64,000 bases of DNA from assembly GCA_045636025.1 (NCBI GenBank), contig JAZTWP010000054.1, forward strand, positions 1 through 64,000, in the 5' to 3' direction. This DNA comes from UBA1081 sp045636025 (GTDB lineage: Bacteria > Bacillota > Clostridia > Oscillospirales > Acutalibacteraceae). The translations under genes and the position numbers were made by a program. Of this stretch, positions 1 to 6,925 are shown piece after piece (the first letter of the stretch is position 1; each line of letters opens with the position of its first letter). Under the pieces are notes generated by a model. The model did no database searches. It saw only the letters and a program-made list of their open reading frames with translations, and was not told the DNA's origin.

Positions 1-40
1 AGTTTTGCAGACTCGTGCCTTACCACTTGGCTATAGCGCC
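1..40 (-). tRNA. tRNA-Cys (GCA), cut by window edge
   Basis: The minus strand reads the 5' part of a cysteine tRNA, beginning GGCGCTATAGCCAAGTGG, through the D arm and anticodon arm. Anticodon GCA lies at plus positions 6-8. The variable region, T arm and acceptor 3' end are outside the window. It is the last visible member of the five-tRNA array. Confidence 0.9.
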
Positions 41-64
41 GTATTTTGTTTTATATAAAAAAAA

Positions 65-140
65 TGGAGCGGATGACGAGGCTCGAACTCGCTACCTCCA
101 CCTTGGCAAGGTGGCGCTCTACCAGATGAGCTACATCCGC
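65..140 (-). tRNA. tRNA-Gly (GCC)
   Basis: The minus strand gives a full cloverleaf with acceptor halves GCGGATG and CATCCGC, anticodon GCC in a CTTGCCAAG loop context, a GTTCGAG T loop and an encoded CCA (plus 65-67). Second-to-last visible gene of the array, 24 nt upstream of tRNA-Cys. Confidence 0.97.
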
Positions 141-143
141 AAC

Positions 144-219
144 TGGTGCCTTCGGTCGGAATCGAACCAACGACACGTGGATTTTCAGTCCACTGCTCTA
201 CCAACTGAGCTACAAAGGC
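144..219 (-). tRNA. tRNA-Phe (GAA)
   Basis: The minus strand has acceptor halves GCCTTTG and CGAAGGC with one G-T pair, anticodon GAA in ACTGAAAAT, a GGTTCGATT T loop and an encoded CCA. It lies 3 nt from tRNA-Gly, so the two are clearly co-transcribed. Confidence 0.97.
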
Positions 220-235
220 AAACCGCAAAAAAAAG

Positions 236-312
236 TGGCGACCCGGAACGGGCTCGAACCGTCGACCTCTAGCGTGACAGGCTAGCGTTCTAACCAACTG
301 AACTACCGGGCC
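236..312 (-). tRNA. tRNA-Asp (GTC)
   Basis: The minus strand is a 77-nt cloverleaf with acceptor halves GGCCCGG and CCGGGTC (one G-T pair), anticodon GTC in CCTGTCACG, a GGTTCGAGCC T arm and an encoded CCA. Spaced 16 nt from tRNA-Phe by an A-rich linker. Confidence 0.97.
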
Positions 313-318
313 ACCTTT

Positions 319-394
319 TGGTGGAAACAATAGGGCTCGAACCTATGACCCTCTGCTTGTAAGGCAGATGCTCTCCCAGCTGAGCTATGCTTCC
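319..394 (-). tRNA. tRNA-Val (TAC)
   Basis: First gene of the minus-strand array. Acceptor halves GGAAGCA and TGTTTCC pair with one mismatch-tolerant position, the anticodon is TAC in CCTTACAAG, and CCA is encoded at plus 319-321. A consensus promoter lies 20 nt upstream. Confidence 0.97.
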
Positions 395-414
395 ATTACC
401 CTTGCGGCTCCAAT

Positions 415-443
415 AATATAACAAATCTCAAACCAAATGTCAA
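415..443 (-). promoter_or_regulatory. Promoter of the tRNA array
   Basis: On the minus strand TTGACA (443-438) is separated by exactly 17 nt from TATATT (420-415), placing the transcription start just ahead of tRNA-Val. The same TTGACA-17-TATATT pair precedes the tRNA-Thr/tRNA-Tyr locus. Confidence 0.8.
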
Positions 444-723
444 TACTTTTTTTTAATTTTTTTTAATTTTTTTTATATTTTTTTGATAAACATTGAAGAA
501 ATGGCTATATATAGCCATTTCTTGATATAAAAAACTTTTAATTTTTTTTGAAAAAAGTTGTTTTTTAATAAAAAAAAGGTTCATTTTATGTAAAATAATA
601 AAACAAATATAAAATATTTTTTATTTTAATTAAAAATTTTTTTATTTTATTTTATATTTTTATTATATTGATTTTTAACATTAAAAATATAATAATCACT
701 GCTCTTCTGAATAAAAAAAATTG
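444..723. other. AT-rich intergenic stretch, no gene seen
   Basis: About 280 nt composed almost entirely of A and T with long T and A runs, between the tRNA promoter and the terminator of the small gene at 851. I see no reading frame with a start signal. A short near-palindrome of AAATGGCTATATATAGCCATTT type sits at about 499-520. Confidence 0.6.
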
Positions 724-752
724 CAAAAAAATCGGAAGCCTGATGACTTCCG
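724..752 (-). terminator. Terminator after the 43-residue gene
   Basis: The minus strand has stem CGGAAG / CTTCCG (plus 733-738 and 747-752) with an 8-nt loop, followed by ATTTTTTTGC. This fits an intrinsic terminator for the small gene and its structured 3' tail. Confidence 0.75.
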
Positions 753-771
753 AGAAAAATTCTATTAAGAG

Positions 772-850
772 GCAACCTTTCGGCTGCTATATGTAAAGCC
801 TGTTAAGGCGATTTATCGGATAGAAGTCCGGCTTCTCTGCCGGAGGGCAA
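772..850 (-). other. Hairpin-rich 3' tail of the small gene
   Basis: Read on the minus strand directly after the stop codon, three hairpins follow in a row: CCGG/CCGG (828-843), GCC/GGC (798-809) and GCAGCC-GAAA-GGTTGC (772-787, a GNRA tetraloop). The terminator comes next. The tail could be a 3' UTR with a regulatory role or a small RNA processed from it. No named RNA family was recognised. Confidence 0.4.
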
Positions 851-982
851 TTATTCACCTAATACGTTGTAGATGCTTGAAAGTTCAATTGCCTTCCAGA
901 TTCTTTTCCATGAGAATGCTTTGGATTCTTCCATTTCTCTGAGAATTTTTGCTTCATACTGACGAAGAAGTTTATCTTTCAT
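851..982 (-). CDS. Small hypothetical protein, 43 residues
   Basis: Not recognised. The minus-strand frame starts MKDKLLRQYEAKILREM and ends IYNVLGE, a charged, probably helical protein with an aromatic FSWKRIWKA stretch in the middle. The start chosen is the ATG at 982, because GGAG lies 9 nt before it; an in-frame ATG at 991 abuts the GGAG directly and is less likely. A TTGACA-16-TATAAT promoter lies upstream and a terminator downstream, so it is a complete single-gene unit. Support comes from promoter, ribosome binding site and terminator together, not from a known family. Confidence 0.6.
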   Translation of the reverse strand: MKDKLLRQYEAKILREMEESKAFSWKRIWKAIELSSIYNVLGE

Positions 983-1017
983 TTGTTTCATCTCCTTTTT
1001 CTCTTGAGTACACCTTT

Positions 1018-1045
1018 ATTATACACAAAATTTTGCATTTGTCAA
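1018..1045 (-). promoter_or_regulatory. Promoter of the 43-residue gene, with upstream repeats
   Basis: The minus strand has TTGACA (1045-1040), 16 nt, TATAAT (1023-1018). The 10-mer TTGCATTTGT overlaps the -35 box and recurs at 1070-1079. An inverted repeat TGCACAAA/TTTGTGCA spans 1053-1082, and a second one, TGTAAGAT-TAAC-ATCTTACA, lies at 1115-1134. These suggest regulator binding. Confidence 0.65.
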
Positions 1046-1251
1046 GTAATATTGCACAAAGAAAGTGCATTGCATTTGTGCATTTATTACAAATATACAA
1101 TATTTCATTTATATTGTAAGATTAACATCTTACACAAACATTACACTCTATTTTTATGCATATTGCACAACTAAATAACATCTTTGTTAAGCAAAAGGGC
1201 AGATTTAGGGGTATAAAGGCGAATTTCGCTCAAAAAGTTTGTAAAAAAAAT

Positions 1252-1279
1252 CAAAAAAAATATCGGAATAATCCGATAT
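1252..1279 (-). terminator. Terminator after the RluA-family gene
   Basis: The perfect 8-bp stem ATATCGGA / TCCGATAT with an ATAA loop (1260-1279) is followed on the minus strand by a run of eight T. It lies immediately after the stop codon of the pseudouridine synthase gene. Confidence 0.8.
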
Positions 1280-1281
1280 TT

Positions 1282-2166
1282 TCAAATAATATTCTGTTTA
1301 CAACAACTTTTTATGACATTTTCCATATCCTCAGGAACGGGAACTTCAAAATGCATAGCCTCTCCTGACACGGGATGCACAAAATCAAGTATTCCGCAAT
1401 GGAGCGCAGCTCTGTTTACACGCATATCTGCACTGCCGTACATATCATCACCGCAAAGAGGTGCACCTATTGATGAAAAATGAACACGGATCTGATGTGT
1501 GCGTCCTGTTTCAAGAGAGATTTTCATAAGAGAGATTTCTCCGTCTGTCCACTCACATTGCCAATGTGTGACAGCTCTGTCACCCTCATTTCCTACGGCA
1601 CGGATTGTTTTCATCGGATCGGGTCTGTAAATCGGTTTATCAATTGTACCGCTTCCCTCAAACTCCCCTTTTACAAGAGCAAAATATGTCTTTTCAAAAT
1701 TCCCTGCCAGAGAAGCCGCAGCGTATTTATTCAGCGCACAGACAACAAGACCCGATGTGCTTTTATCAAGCCTTCCTACAGCTCTGAATGCTGTATTTGC
1801 ACCTTTTGAGACAAGATATGCGGTAACGGCATTTGCAAGTGTATCCCCCTGATGATTATGTGTAGGATGCATTGCAAGTCCTGCAGGCTTGTTGATAACA
1901 ATTATATCATTATCTTCATACACAATATCAAGAGGATATTCAACAGGCTCAATTTCATTGTTATCCTCAGGAATATTGACAGCAAGAATATCACCATTGT
2001 GAAGAATGTCAACTGTCCTTATATGTTCACCGTTGAGTGTTATGCCTTTTTCAATTCTTTTAAGAGAGTTTACAAGCCTTGCGGAAAGTTTTGCTTCACC
2101 ACGGAGGTATGCGATGACTTTCTGCCCGTCATAATTCTCATCAATTAAAAATTCAATATGTCTCAT
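1282..2166 (-). CDS. RluA-family pseudouridine synthase
   Basis: A 294-residue enzyme expected to isomerise specific uridines in 23S rRNA or tRNA to pseudouridine. The first ~65 residues look like an S4-type RNA-binding domain (DGQKVIAYLR, LNGEHIRTVDIL). The catalytic domain carries the family signature GRLDKSTSGL at about residues 131-140, with the nucleophilic Asp in RLD, and the later TGRTHQIRVH motif. The length is normal for the RluA/RluC/RluD group. It is a single-gene unit between a nested repeat element upstream and its own terminator downstream. Which RNA position it modifies cannot be told from sequence alone, so no symbol is given. Confidence 0.92.
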   Translation of the reverse strand: MRHIEFLIDENYDGQKVIAYLRGEAKLSARLVNSLKRIEKGITLNGEHIRTVDILHNGDILAVNIPEDNNEIEPVEYPLDIVYEDNDIIVINKPAGLAMHPTHNHQGDTLANAVTAYLVSKGANTAFRAVGRLDKSTSGLVVCALNKYAAASLAGNFEKTYFALVKGEFEGSGTIDKPIYRPDPMKTIRAVGNEGDRAVTHWQCEWTDGEISLMKISLETGRTHQIRVHFSSIGAPLCGDDMYGSADMRVNRAALHCGILDFVHPVSGEAMHFEVPVPEDMENVIKSCCKQNII

Positions 2167-2178
2167 AGTTTACCCACG

Positions 2179-2413
2179 AACAATAATTTATTGCACAGAT
2201 TTATTAATATCGTGTAGGGAACGATGCCCACATCGTTCCGTCCCGAGCTGATATCAGACTTTACGGACCGATCAGGGGATCGGTCCCTACACTGACGAAA
2301 CAAATAGGTTTGATTATAAAATGTGGCAAAGGGCGAAGCCCTTTCCAAAATTGCGAATTGCGAATTTCCAATTGCCAATTTGATTTATCGAGGCATCTCG
2401 ATAAATTATTGTT
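2179..2413. repeat. Nested inverted-repeat (MITE-like) intergenic element
   Basis: A non-coding stretch bounded by a perfect 12-bp inverted repeat, AACAATAATTTA at 2179-2190 and its complement at 2402-2413. Inside is a second inverted repeat, GTGTAGGGA (2212-2220 and 2284-2292), enclosing two 9-bp hairpins (2218-2239 and 2265-2286). Further in are AAAGGGC-GAA-GCCCTTT (2328-2344) and ATTTATCGAG-gcat-CTCGATAAAT (2383-2406). No reading frame is convincing. It resembles a miniature mobile element or a composite of intergenic repeats; mobility is not shown. Confidence 0.6.
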
Positions 2414-2414
2414 T

Positions 2415-2446
2415 ATAAAATAGGGACTGTAAAAATTACAGCCCCG
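2415..2446 (-). terminator. Probable terminator after ilvE
   Basis: The minus strand has GGGGCTGTAA / TTACAGTCCC with one bulge (plus 2423-2445), followed by TATTTTATAAAC. It sits just past the ilvE stop. The T tract is interrupted, so efficiency is uncertain. Confidence 0.55.
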
Positions 2447-2453
2447 TAAAAAA

Positions 2454-3518
2454 TCAGATTTTAACACTCCAGCCTTCGGGACCTTCAATCTTGCCCCACT
2501 GAATGCCGGTGAGTGTATCGTAAAGCTTCTGAGAAACCTTACCGATTTCACCGTTATTGATTGTCATAATCTTATCGCCCCATTTGAGTTCACCGATGGG
2601 AGAGATAACAGCTGCTGTGCCGCTGCCGAATGCTTCAAGAAGTCTGCCGTCATCATAAGCCTGAGCAAGTTCGTCAATTGAAAGTCTTCTTTCAGAAACG
2701 TTCATACCCCATGACTTCATAATTTCGATACATGACATTCTTGTGATACCGCTGAGGATTGCACCCTGGAAGTCAGGTGTTACAACTTCACCGTCAAGAA
2801 CAAAGAATACGTTCATTGCGCCAACTTCTTCGATGTACTTTCTTTCAACACCGTCAAGCCAGAGAACCTGAGCATAACCTGCCTTATCTGCATCATCCTG
2901 AGCCTTGAGACCTGCAGCGTAGTTACCGCCTGTCTTTGCTGCGCCCATACCGCCCTTGACTGCACGGACATAGTTATTCTCAACATAAATCTTAACGGGG
3001 TTAAGCCCCTGAGGATAATATGCACCTACGGGTGAGAGAATGATAACGAAAAGAAGATGTTTTGCTGCGTGAACACCGAGATGTGCATCTGTTGCAAAAA
3101 TGAAGGGACGGATGTAAAGTGATGTACCTTCTGCTGAAGGAACCCAATCTTCATCAACTTTTACAAGTGTCTTTACAGCTTCAACTGCAAATTCTTCATC
3201 AATCTGAGGAATGCAGAGACGTTCATTTGAAATGTTGAGTCTTGCCATATTTCTGTCAGGTCTGAAAAGTCTGATTTCGCCGTTTTCGCAACGGTAAGCC
3301 TTAAGACCTTCAAAAACTTCCTGACCGTAATGAAGACACATTGCAGCGGGGTCAAGTTCAATAGGACCATAAGGTACGATTCTTGCATCGTGCCAACCCT
3401 GACCTTCATCATAGTTCATTAAAAACATATGATCAGTATAGTAATTACCAAAGCCGAGTTTGCTCTCGTCAGCAGGCTTTGCTTTTGGGGTCTGTGTTTT
3501 TTCAATTCTTATTTCCAT
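2454..3518 (-). CDS. ilvE: Branched-chain amino acid aminotransferase
   Basis: A 354-residue fold-type IV PLP enzyme that transfers amino groups between Leu/Ile/Val and their 2-oxo acids, the last step of branched-chain synthesis. Family hallmarks are LHYGQEVFEGLKAYR near residue 70, RLFRPDRNMARL, the Schiff-base lysine in GAAKTGGNY at about residue 200, YIEEVGAMN and GTAAVISPIG near the C terminus. It is full length for the large BCAT type. It is transcribed alone from a TTGACT-17-TAAAAT promoter, with a symmetric TACTAA-TT-TTAGTA site over the -10 box that could bind a repressor. The ribosome binding site GAGAGGAAG supports this start. No other branched-chain genes are nearby. Confidence 0.95.
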   Translation of the reverse strand: MEIRIEKTQTPKAKPADESKLGFGNYYTDHMFLMNYDEGQGWHDARIVPYGPIELDPAAMCLHYGQEVFEGLKAYRCENGEIRLFRPDRNMARLNISNERLCIPQIDEEFAVEAVKTLVKVDEDWVPSAEGTSLYIRPFIFATDAHLGVHAAKHLLFVIILSPVGAYYPQGLNPVKIYVENNYVRAVKGGMGAAKTGGNYAAGLKAQDDADKAGYAQVLWLDGVERKYIEEVGAMNVFFVLDGEVVTPDFQGAILSGITRMSCIEIMKSWGMNVSERRLSIDELAQAYDDGRLLEAFGSGTAAVISPIGELKWGDKIMTINNGEIGKVSQKLYDTLTGIQWGKIEGPEGWSVKI

Positions 3519-3554
3519 TGAAGATAACTTCCTCTCATAAAATTAAAATGCTGA

Positions 3555-3588
3555 TACTAATTTTAGTACCCGCATTTCAAAAAGTCAA
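3555..3588 (-). promoter_or_regulatory. ilvE promoter with symmetric operator-like site
   Basis: The minus strand has TTGACT (3588-3583), 17 nt, TAAAAT (3565-3560). The inverted repeat TACTAA-TT-TTAGTA (3555-3568) covers the -10 box, a position where a bound repressor would block RNA polymerase. Confidence 0.7.
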
Positions 3589-3601
3589 TATTTATTTTCA
3601 A

Positions 3602-4312
3602 TTATTTCTTCTTCAGCACGAAGAAAATCACGATTGCAATAAGAACAGCTACTGTTGAAACAGACAATGCAACAAGAACACCCATTGAAGATGAACTCAT
3701 ATCATCTGTAACAACCTGAGGAGCTGTTGTGTTGGGAACAGTTGTTGTTACACCTGCACCGACAAGATTACCTGCTGTTGTAGGCTCTGTATTGTATGTA
3801 GTGGGAGCATTTGTAACAGGCATATTCTGCTCGGGCACACCCACTGCAACAGTTGAGCTTTCAGGAGAGGGATTTGCAATAATAATATTATTGGGAGATG
3901 TTACATTGGGAGTTGTGGTTGCTGTATTTGAACCGTCTGATGTACCCAGACCTCCGTCTACAACGTCACCGATCATTGCAATACCGCTTGAAAAAGCATC
4001 ACTTACAAGCCCCATAAAACTGTCAAGTGCAAGGTTATCACCGATACCGGTTATAATCTGACCGATATCTGTTTCACTCAGACTGCCAAGATCTACTTCA
4101 TCAAGACCGAAGCTGCCGAGCAGATCATCGAACTGATTCTGCATTTGTTCCTGCTCTTCGGGATCTGCAGATTCATATTCGTCTGACAAATCACCAAGCT
4201 GCTGTTCCAATCTGTCCTGCCATGTTGCCGCAAAGGAATTGAATGAAGAAGCAATCAACAGGAATATACTCATCACTACTGCAGAAATCTTTTTTACCGC
4301 AGTTCTTTTCAT
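3602..4312 (-). CDS. Secreted, C-terminally anchored protein of unknown function
   Basis: Not recognised. The 236-residue product has a clear signal peptide (MKRTAVKKISAVV..., cleavage probably after SFA-A near residue 29). An acidic, coiled, Gln/Asp/Glu-rich segment follows (about 30-75), then a low-complexity Thr/Asn/Pro/Ser linker (about 130-205). At the C terminus is one membrane helix ending in KKK. This is the layout of a cell-surface protein with a wall-spanning stalk: exported by Sec, then held by the C-terminal helix. It has its own promoter (TTGACA-17-TAAAAT) and an AGGGTG ribosome binding site. It ends next to the ilvE promoter without an obvious terminator. Confidence 0.75.
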   Translation of the reverse strand: MKRTAVKKISAVVMSIFLLIASSFNSFAATWQDRLEQQLGDLSDEYESADPEEQEQMQNQFDDLLGSFGLDEVDLGSLSETDIGQIITGIGDNLALDSFMGLVSDAFSSGIAMIGDVVDGGLGTSDGSNTATTTPNVTSPNNIIIANPSPESSTVAVGVPEQNMPVTNAPTTYNTEPTTAGNLVGAGVTTTVPNTTAPQVVTDDMSSSSMGVLVALSVSTVAVLIAIVIFFVLKKK

Positions 4313-4344
4313 TTTTATTCACCCTTAGAATTAATATCCATTTC

Positions 4345-4373
4345 ATTTTACACTATCTGCGACCAAATGTCAA
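4345..4373 (-). promoter_or_regulatory. Promoter of the anchored surface protein gene
   Basis: The minus strand has TTGACA (4373-4368), 17 nt, TAAAAT (4350-4345), 32 nt before the start codon at 4312. The spacing is consensus. Confidence 0.75.
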
Positions 4374-4450
4374 ACACTTATTTATCTTTTCAAGAATTTG
4401 GATATATATAATATATCTCTCAATGTCTTTCACGGCACAATTGTTTATGC

Positions 4451-4479
4451 TTGACTAAAAAAATATTTTATGCTATAAA
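4451..4479 (+). promoter_or_regulatory. glmS promoter
   Basis: TTGACT (4451-4456), 17 nt, TATAAA (4474-4479), preceded by an extended -10 TGC. Transcription would begin near 4486, giving a leader of about 147 nt before glmS. Confidence 0.7.
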
Positions 4480-4543
4480 TATAAATGTAACAAATATTAC
4501 TTTATTCAGATATTTACGACGTTTTTCATAATATACTCCTTCA

Positions 4544-4583
4544 AGAAACAGTATCCGTTTACGGCGGATGCTGTTTCTTTTTT
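4544..4583 (+). terminator. Terminator-like hairpin in the glmS leader
   Basis: A 14-bp stem (AGAAACAGTATCCG with its complement, one G-T pair) around a 7-nt loop, followed by a run of six T at 4578-4583. It lies between the promoter and the glmS ribosome binding site (GGGAGG). It is therefore either an attenuator of glmS or the end of a short separate transcript. I see no glmS ribozyme core in this leader. Confidence 0.7.
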
Positions 4584-4632
4584 AATATTGGAACAAATCA
4601 GGGAATACTCTGTATAAAGGGAGGCGCATATT

Positions 4633-6453
4633 ATGTGCGGAATTATAGGCTACACAGGCAACAGAAATGCAATTAAAATCATAACAGACGGACTTAGCAA
4701 ACTCGAATACAGAGGTTATGATTCGGCAGGTTTATCGGTTTTTGAAAACAAAAATCTCGTAACGCTCAAAACTTCAGGCAGAGTCAGTGCGCTGAAAGAA
4801 AAATCTGAAGAATTATACAAAAAAGATATTTTCTGCGGTATAGGACATACACGCTGGGCAACTCACGGCAAACCCGATATAATCAACTGTCATCCCCACG
4901 GCACAGAAAATGTAATGATTGTTCACAACGGAATAATTGAAAATTATACACAGCTTAAATCTCTTTTTCCTGATGATATATTCGTTTCAGAAACCGACAC
5001 GGAAGTTATTGCTCATATTCTTGATGAAAAATACAGACAAACAAAAAATCCCGTTAAGGCAATTGCAGAAACCTGCAGATTACTGAAAGGCTCCTATGCC
5101 CTCGGAATCCTCTTTACAGATATTGACGATACTGTTTTTGCTGTAAGGCACGACAGTCCTCTGCTCATAGGCAAAGGTACAGATGAAAACTGTATTGCTT
5201 CTGACACAGCGGCTTTCAGCAGACATATCAGTTCTTTCATAAGACTTGATGACGGCAACATTGCCAAAATAAAAAAAGACAGTGTTTATATCTGTGACCT
5301 GAAAGGAAATGAAATCAATATTCCCGAAGAAAAAATCAGTTTTGCTGACAAAGATATAAAGACAGATTCTGATACACCTTATATGCTGAAAGAAATTTTT
5401 GAAACACCTGAAAAAATGCAGAAGACATTCAACTCTGCAACAAAAGACTTTTTGCCTGATTTCAGTAAAAATTTAACGGAAATACTAAACGGTAAAACAG
5501 ACTCAATTCACATTATCGCCTGCGGCACAGCGCTTCACGCAGGACTTATTGGCAGATATTATATTGAAAAACTTGCACGAATTTCCGTTAAAACAGAAAC
5601 TGCAGGTGAATTCAGATATAGAGACCCCGTAATTTCAGAAAACGACATTGCTTTTATCATTTCTCAGTCAGGTGAAACTGCCGACTCTCTTGCCGCGCTG
5701 AGAATGCTGAAAGAAAAAGGTATAAAAACTATTGCAATTGTCAACTCCTGCGGCTCTTCAATAGCAGTTGAAGCAACTGAAGTCATTTATACTCCTGCCG
5801 GCAAAGAAATGGCTGTGGCGTCAACAAAGGCATTCAATGTACAATGCCAGATTCTTCTGATTCTTGCAGTAAAACTCGCTCTCAAAAGAAAAACAATCAC
5901 CGAATCAGCAGCAAAAAAAATTCTCATTTCTCACACAAAATCTTTCAGATGCGATATACCTGAAATTCTGAAAAACACAGAACTATTCACATCAGCTTCT
6001 CAGAAACTCAAAGAAAGTGAGCATATTTTCTTTATAGGCAGAGGTGCTGACAGTTATCTGTCAGCTGAAGGTTCCCTTAAAATGAAAGAAATAACTTATA
6101 TCCACTCCGAAAGCTTTCCTGCAAGTGAATTGAAACACGGCACGATATCACTTATAGAAAAAGGTACGCCTGTCATTGCTGTTGCAACTGAAGAAAATCT
6201 TTATGATAAATTAAAAAACAATATTATGGAAGTAAAATCTCGTGGTGCGTATATAATTGCCGTCTGCAGAGAAAATGCAACAGAGATAAGAAATATTGCA
6301 GATATCTGCATCACAATTCCCGATTCAGACGAATATGCATCGCATTTCTCTGCTGCAACGGCATTACAACTACTGGCATACCACACAGCTGATGCATTGG
6401 ACAGAGATATTGACAAACCGAGAAATCTTGCAAAATCAGTAACGGTAGAATAA
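4633..6453 (+). CDS. glmS: Glutamine-fructose-6-phosphate aminotransferase
   Basis: A 606-residue enzyme making glucosamine-6-phosphate from fructose-6-phosphate and glutamine, the committed step towards UDP-GlcNAc for peptidoglycan. The N-terminal Ntn glutaminase domain (about 1-230) begins MCGIIGY with Cys1 as nucleophile after Met removal, followed by LEYRGYDSAG and GHTRWATHG. Two SIS domains follow, with SQSGETADSLAALR and STKAF in the first. The C terminus DKPRNLAKSVTVE is the conserved isomerase end. The GGGAGG ribosome binding site supports the start. The leader carries a terminator-like hairpin in place of the self-cleaving ribozyme found in many Firmicutes, so feedback control may differ. 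Confidence 0.97.
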   Translation: MCGIIGYTGNRNAIKIITDGLSKLEYRGYDSAGLSVFENKNLVTLKTSGRVSALKEKSEELYKKDIFCGIGHTRWATHGKPDIINCHPHGTENVMIVHNGIIENYTQLKSLFPDDIFVSETDTEVIAHILDEKYRQTKNPVKAIAETCRLLKGSYALGILFTDIDDTVFAVRHDSPLLIGKGTDENCIASDTAAFSRHISSFIRLDDGNIAKIKKDSVYICDLKGNEINIPEEKISFADKDIKTDSDTPYMLKEIFETPEKMQKTFNSATKDFLPDFSKNLTEILNGKTDSIHIIACGTALHAGLIGRYYIEKLARISVKTETAGEFRYRDPVISENDIAFIISQSGETADSLAALRMLKEKGIKTIAIVNSCGSSIAVEATEVIYTPAGKEMAVASTKAFNVQCQILLILAVKLALKRKTITESAAKKILISHTKSFRCDIPEILKNTELFTSASQKLKESEHIFFIGRGADSYLSAEGSLKMKEITYIHSESFPASELKHGTISLIEKGTPVIAVATEENLYDKLKNNIMEVKSRGAYIIAVCRENATEIRNIADICITIPDSDEYASHFSAATALQLLAYHTADALDRDIDKPRNLAKSVTVE

Positions 6454-6456
6454 GTC

Positions 6457-6485
6457 TTGAAAAATATATGCATATATGATATTAT
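6457..6485 (+). promoter_or_regulatory. Promoter and palindromic operator of the DtxR-type gene
   Basis: TTGAAA (6457-6462), 17 nt, TATTAT (6480-6485). The spacer contains a perfect 14-bp palindrome, ATATATGCATATAT (6464-6477), well placed for repressor binding and self-regulation of the metal regulator that follows. Confidence 0.6.
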
Positions 6486-6502
6486 ATATACAGGTGATAT
6501 TT

Positions 6503-6868
6503 ATGCATATTCAGGAATCAGGTGAAATGTATCTTGAAACAATTCTGATTCTTTCTAAAAAAATTGAAACTGTAAGAGCCGTTGATATCGGTGAATATAT
6601 GGGTTATTCCAAACCCAGCGTAAGCCGTGCCGTGGGACTTCTCAGAAACGGAGGTTTCATTGATGTTGATAATAACGGACACATCACTCTTACAGAGCTT
6701 GGTACAACACACGCAAACAAGATTTTTGAAAGACACAGAATTTTAACCTCAATTCTCACAGCAATCGGTGTGAGTGAAGAAACCGCATCAGAAGATGCCT
6801 GCAAAATTGAGCATATTATAAGTGACGAGACTTTTGAGGCTATAAAAAGAACAATTCAGAAACTATAA
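6503..6868 (+). CDS. DtxR/MntR-family metal-dependent transcription regulator
   Basis: A 121-residue repressor predicted to bind DNA when loaded with Fe(II) or Mn(II). The N terminus (SGEMYLETI) and winged helix (VRAVDIGEYMGYSKPSVSRAV) match the family. The dimerisation region ends with DACKIEHIISDETF. The visible metal ligands follow the DtxR pattern: Met in EMYLE, Cys, Glu and His in CKIEH. Bacillus MntR has Asp at the Met position. This start was chosen because AGGTG lies just upstream; an ATG at 6476 has no ribosome binding site and overlaps the promoter. There is no SH3-like C-terminal domain. The target genes are not in view; self-regulation is suggested by the palindrome in the promoter. 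Confidence 0.85.
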   Translation: MHIQESGEMYLETILILSKKIETVRAVDIGEYMGYSKPSVSRAVGLLRNGGFIDVDNNGHITLTELGTTHANKIFERHRILTSILTAIGVSEETASEDACKIEHIISDETFEAIKRTIQKL

Positions 6869-6880
6869 ACACAAAAACAA

Positions 6881-6925
6881 CCGCCTTAAGCTGAGAAATC
6901 AGCAGTAAGGCGGCTTTTTGTTTTT
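6881..6925 (+). terminator. Terminator after the DtxR-type gene
   Basis: Stem CCGCCTTA / TAAGGCGG with an inner AGCTGA...CAGC helix, followed by CTTTTTGTTTTT. It lies between converging genes; the T tract overlaps the stop codon of the SpoVM-like gene on the other strand. Confidence 0.85.

Noticed and set aside
15..330. Open frames across the tRNA array on both strands
   Set aside because: They lie entirely within five clear tRNA genes and their spacers.
4486..4632. glmS self-cleaving ribozyme in the glmS leader
   Set aside because: I looked for the conserved core before the ribosome binding site and did not see it; only a terminator-like hairpin is present.
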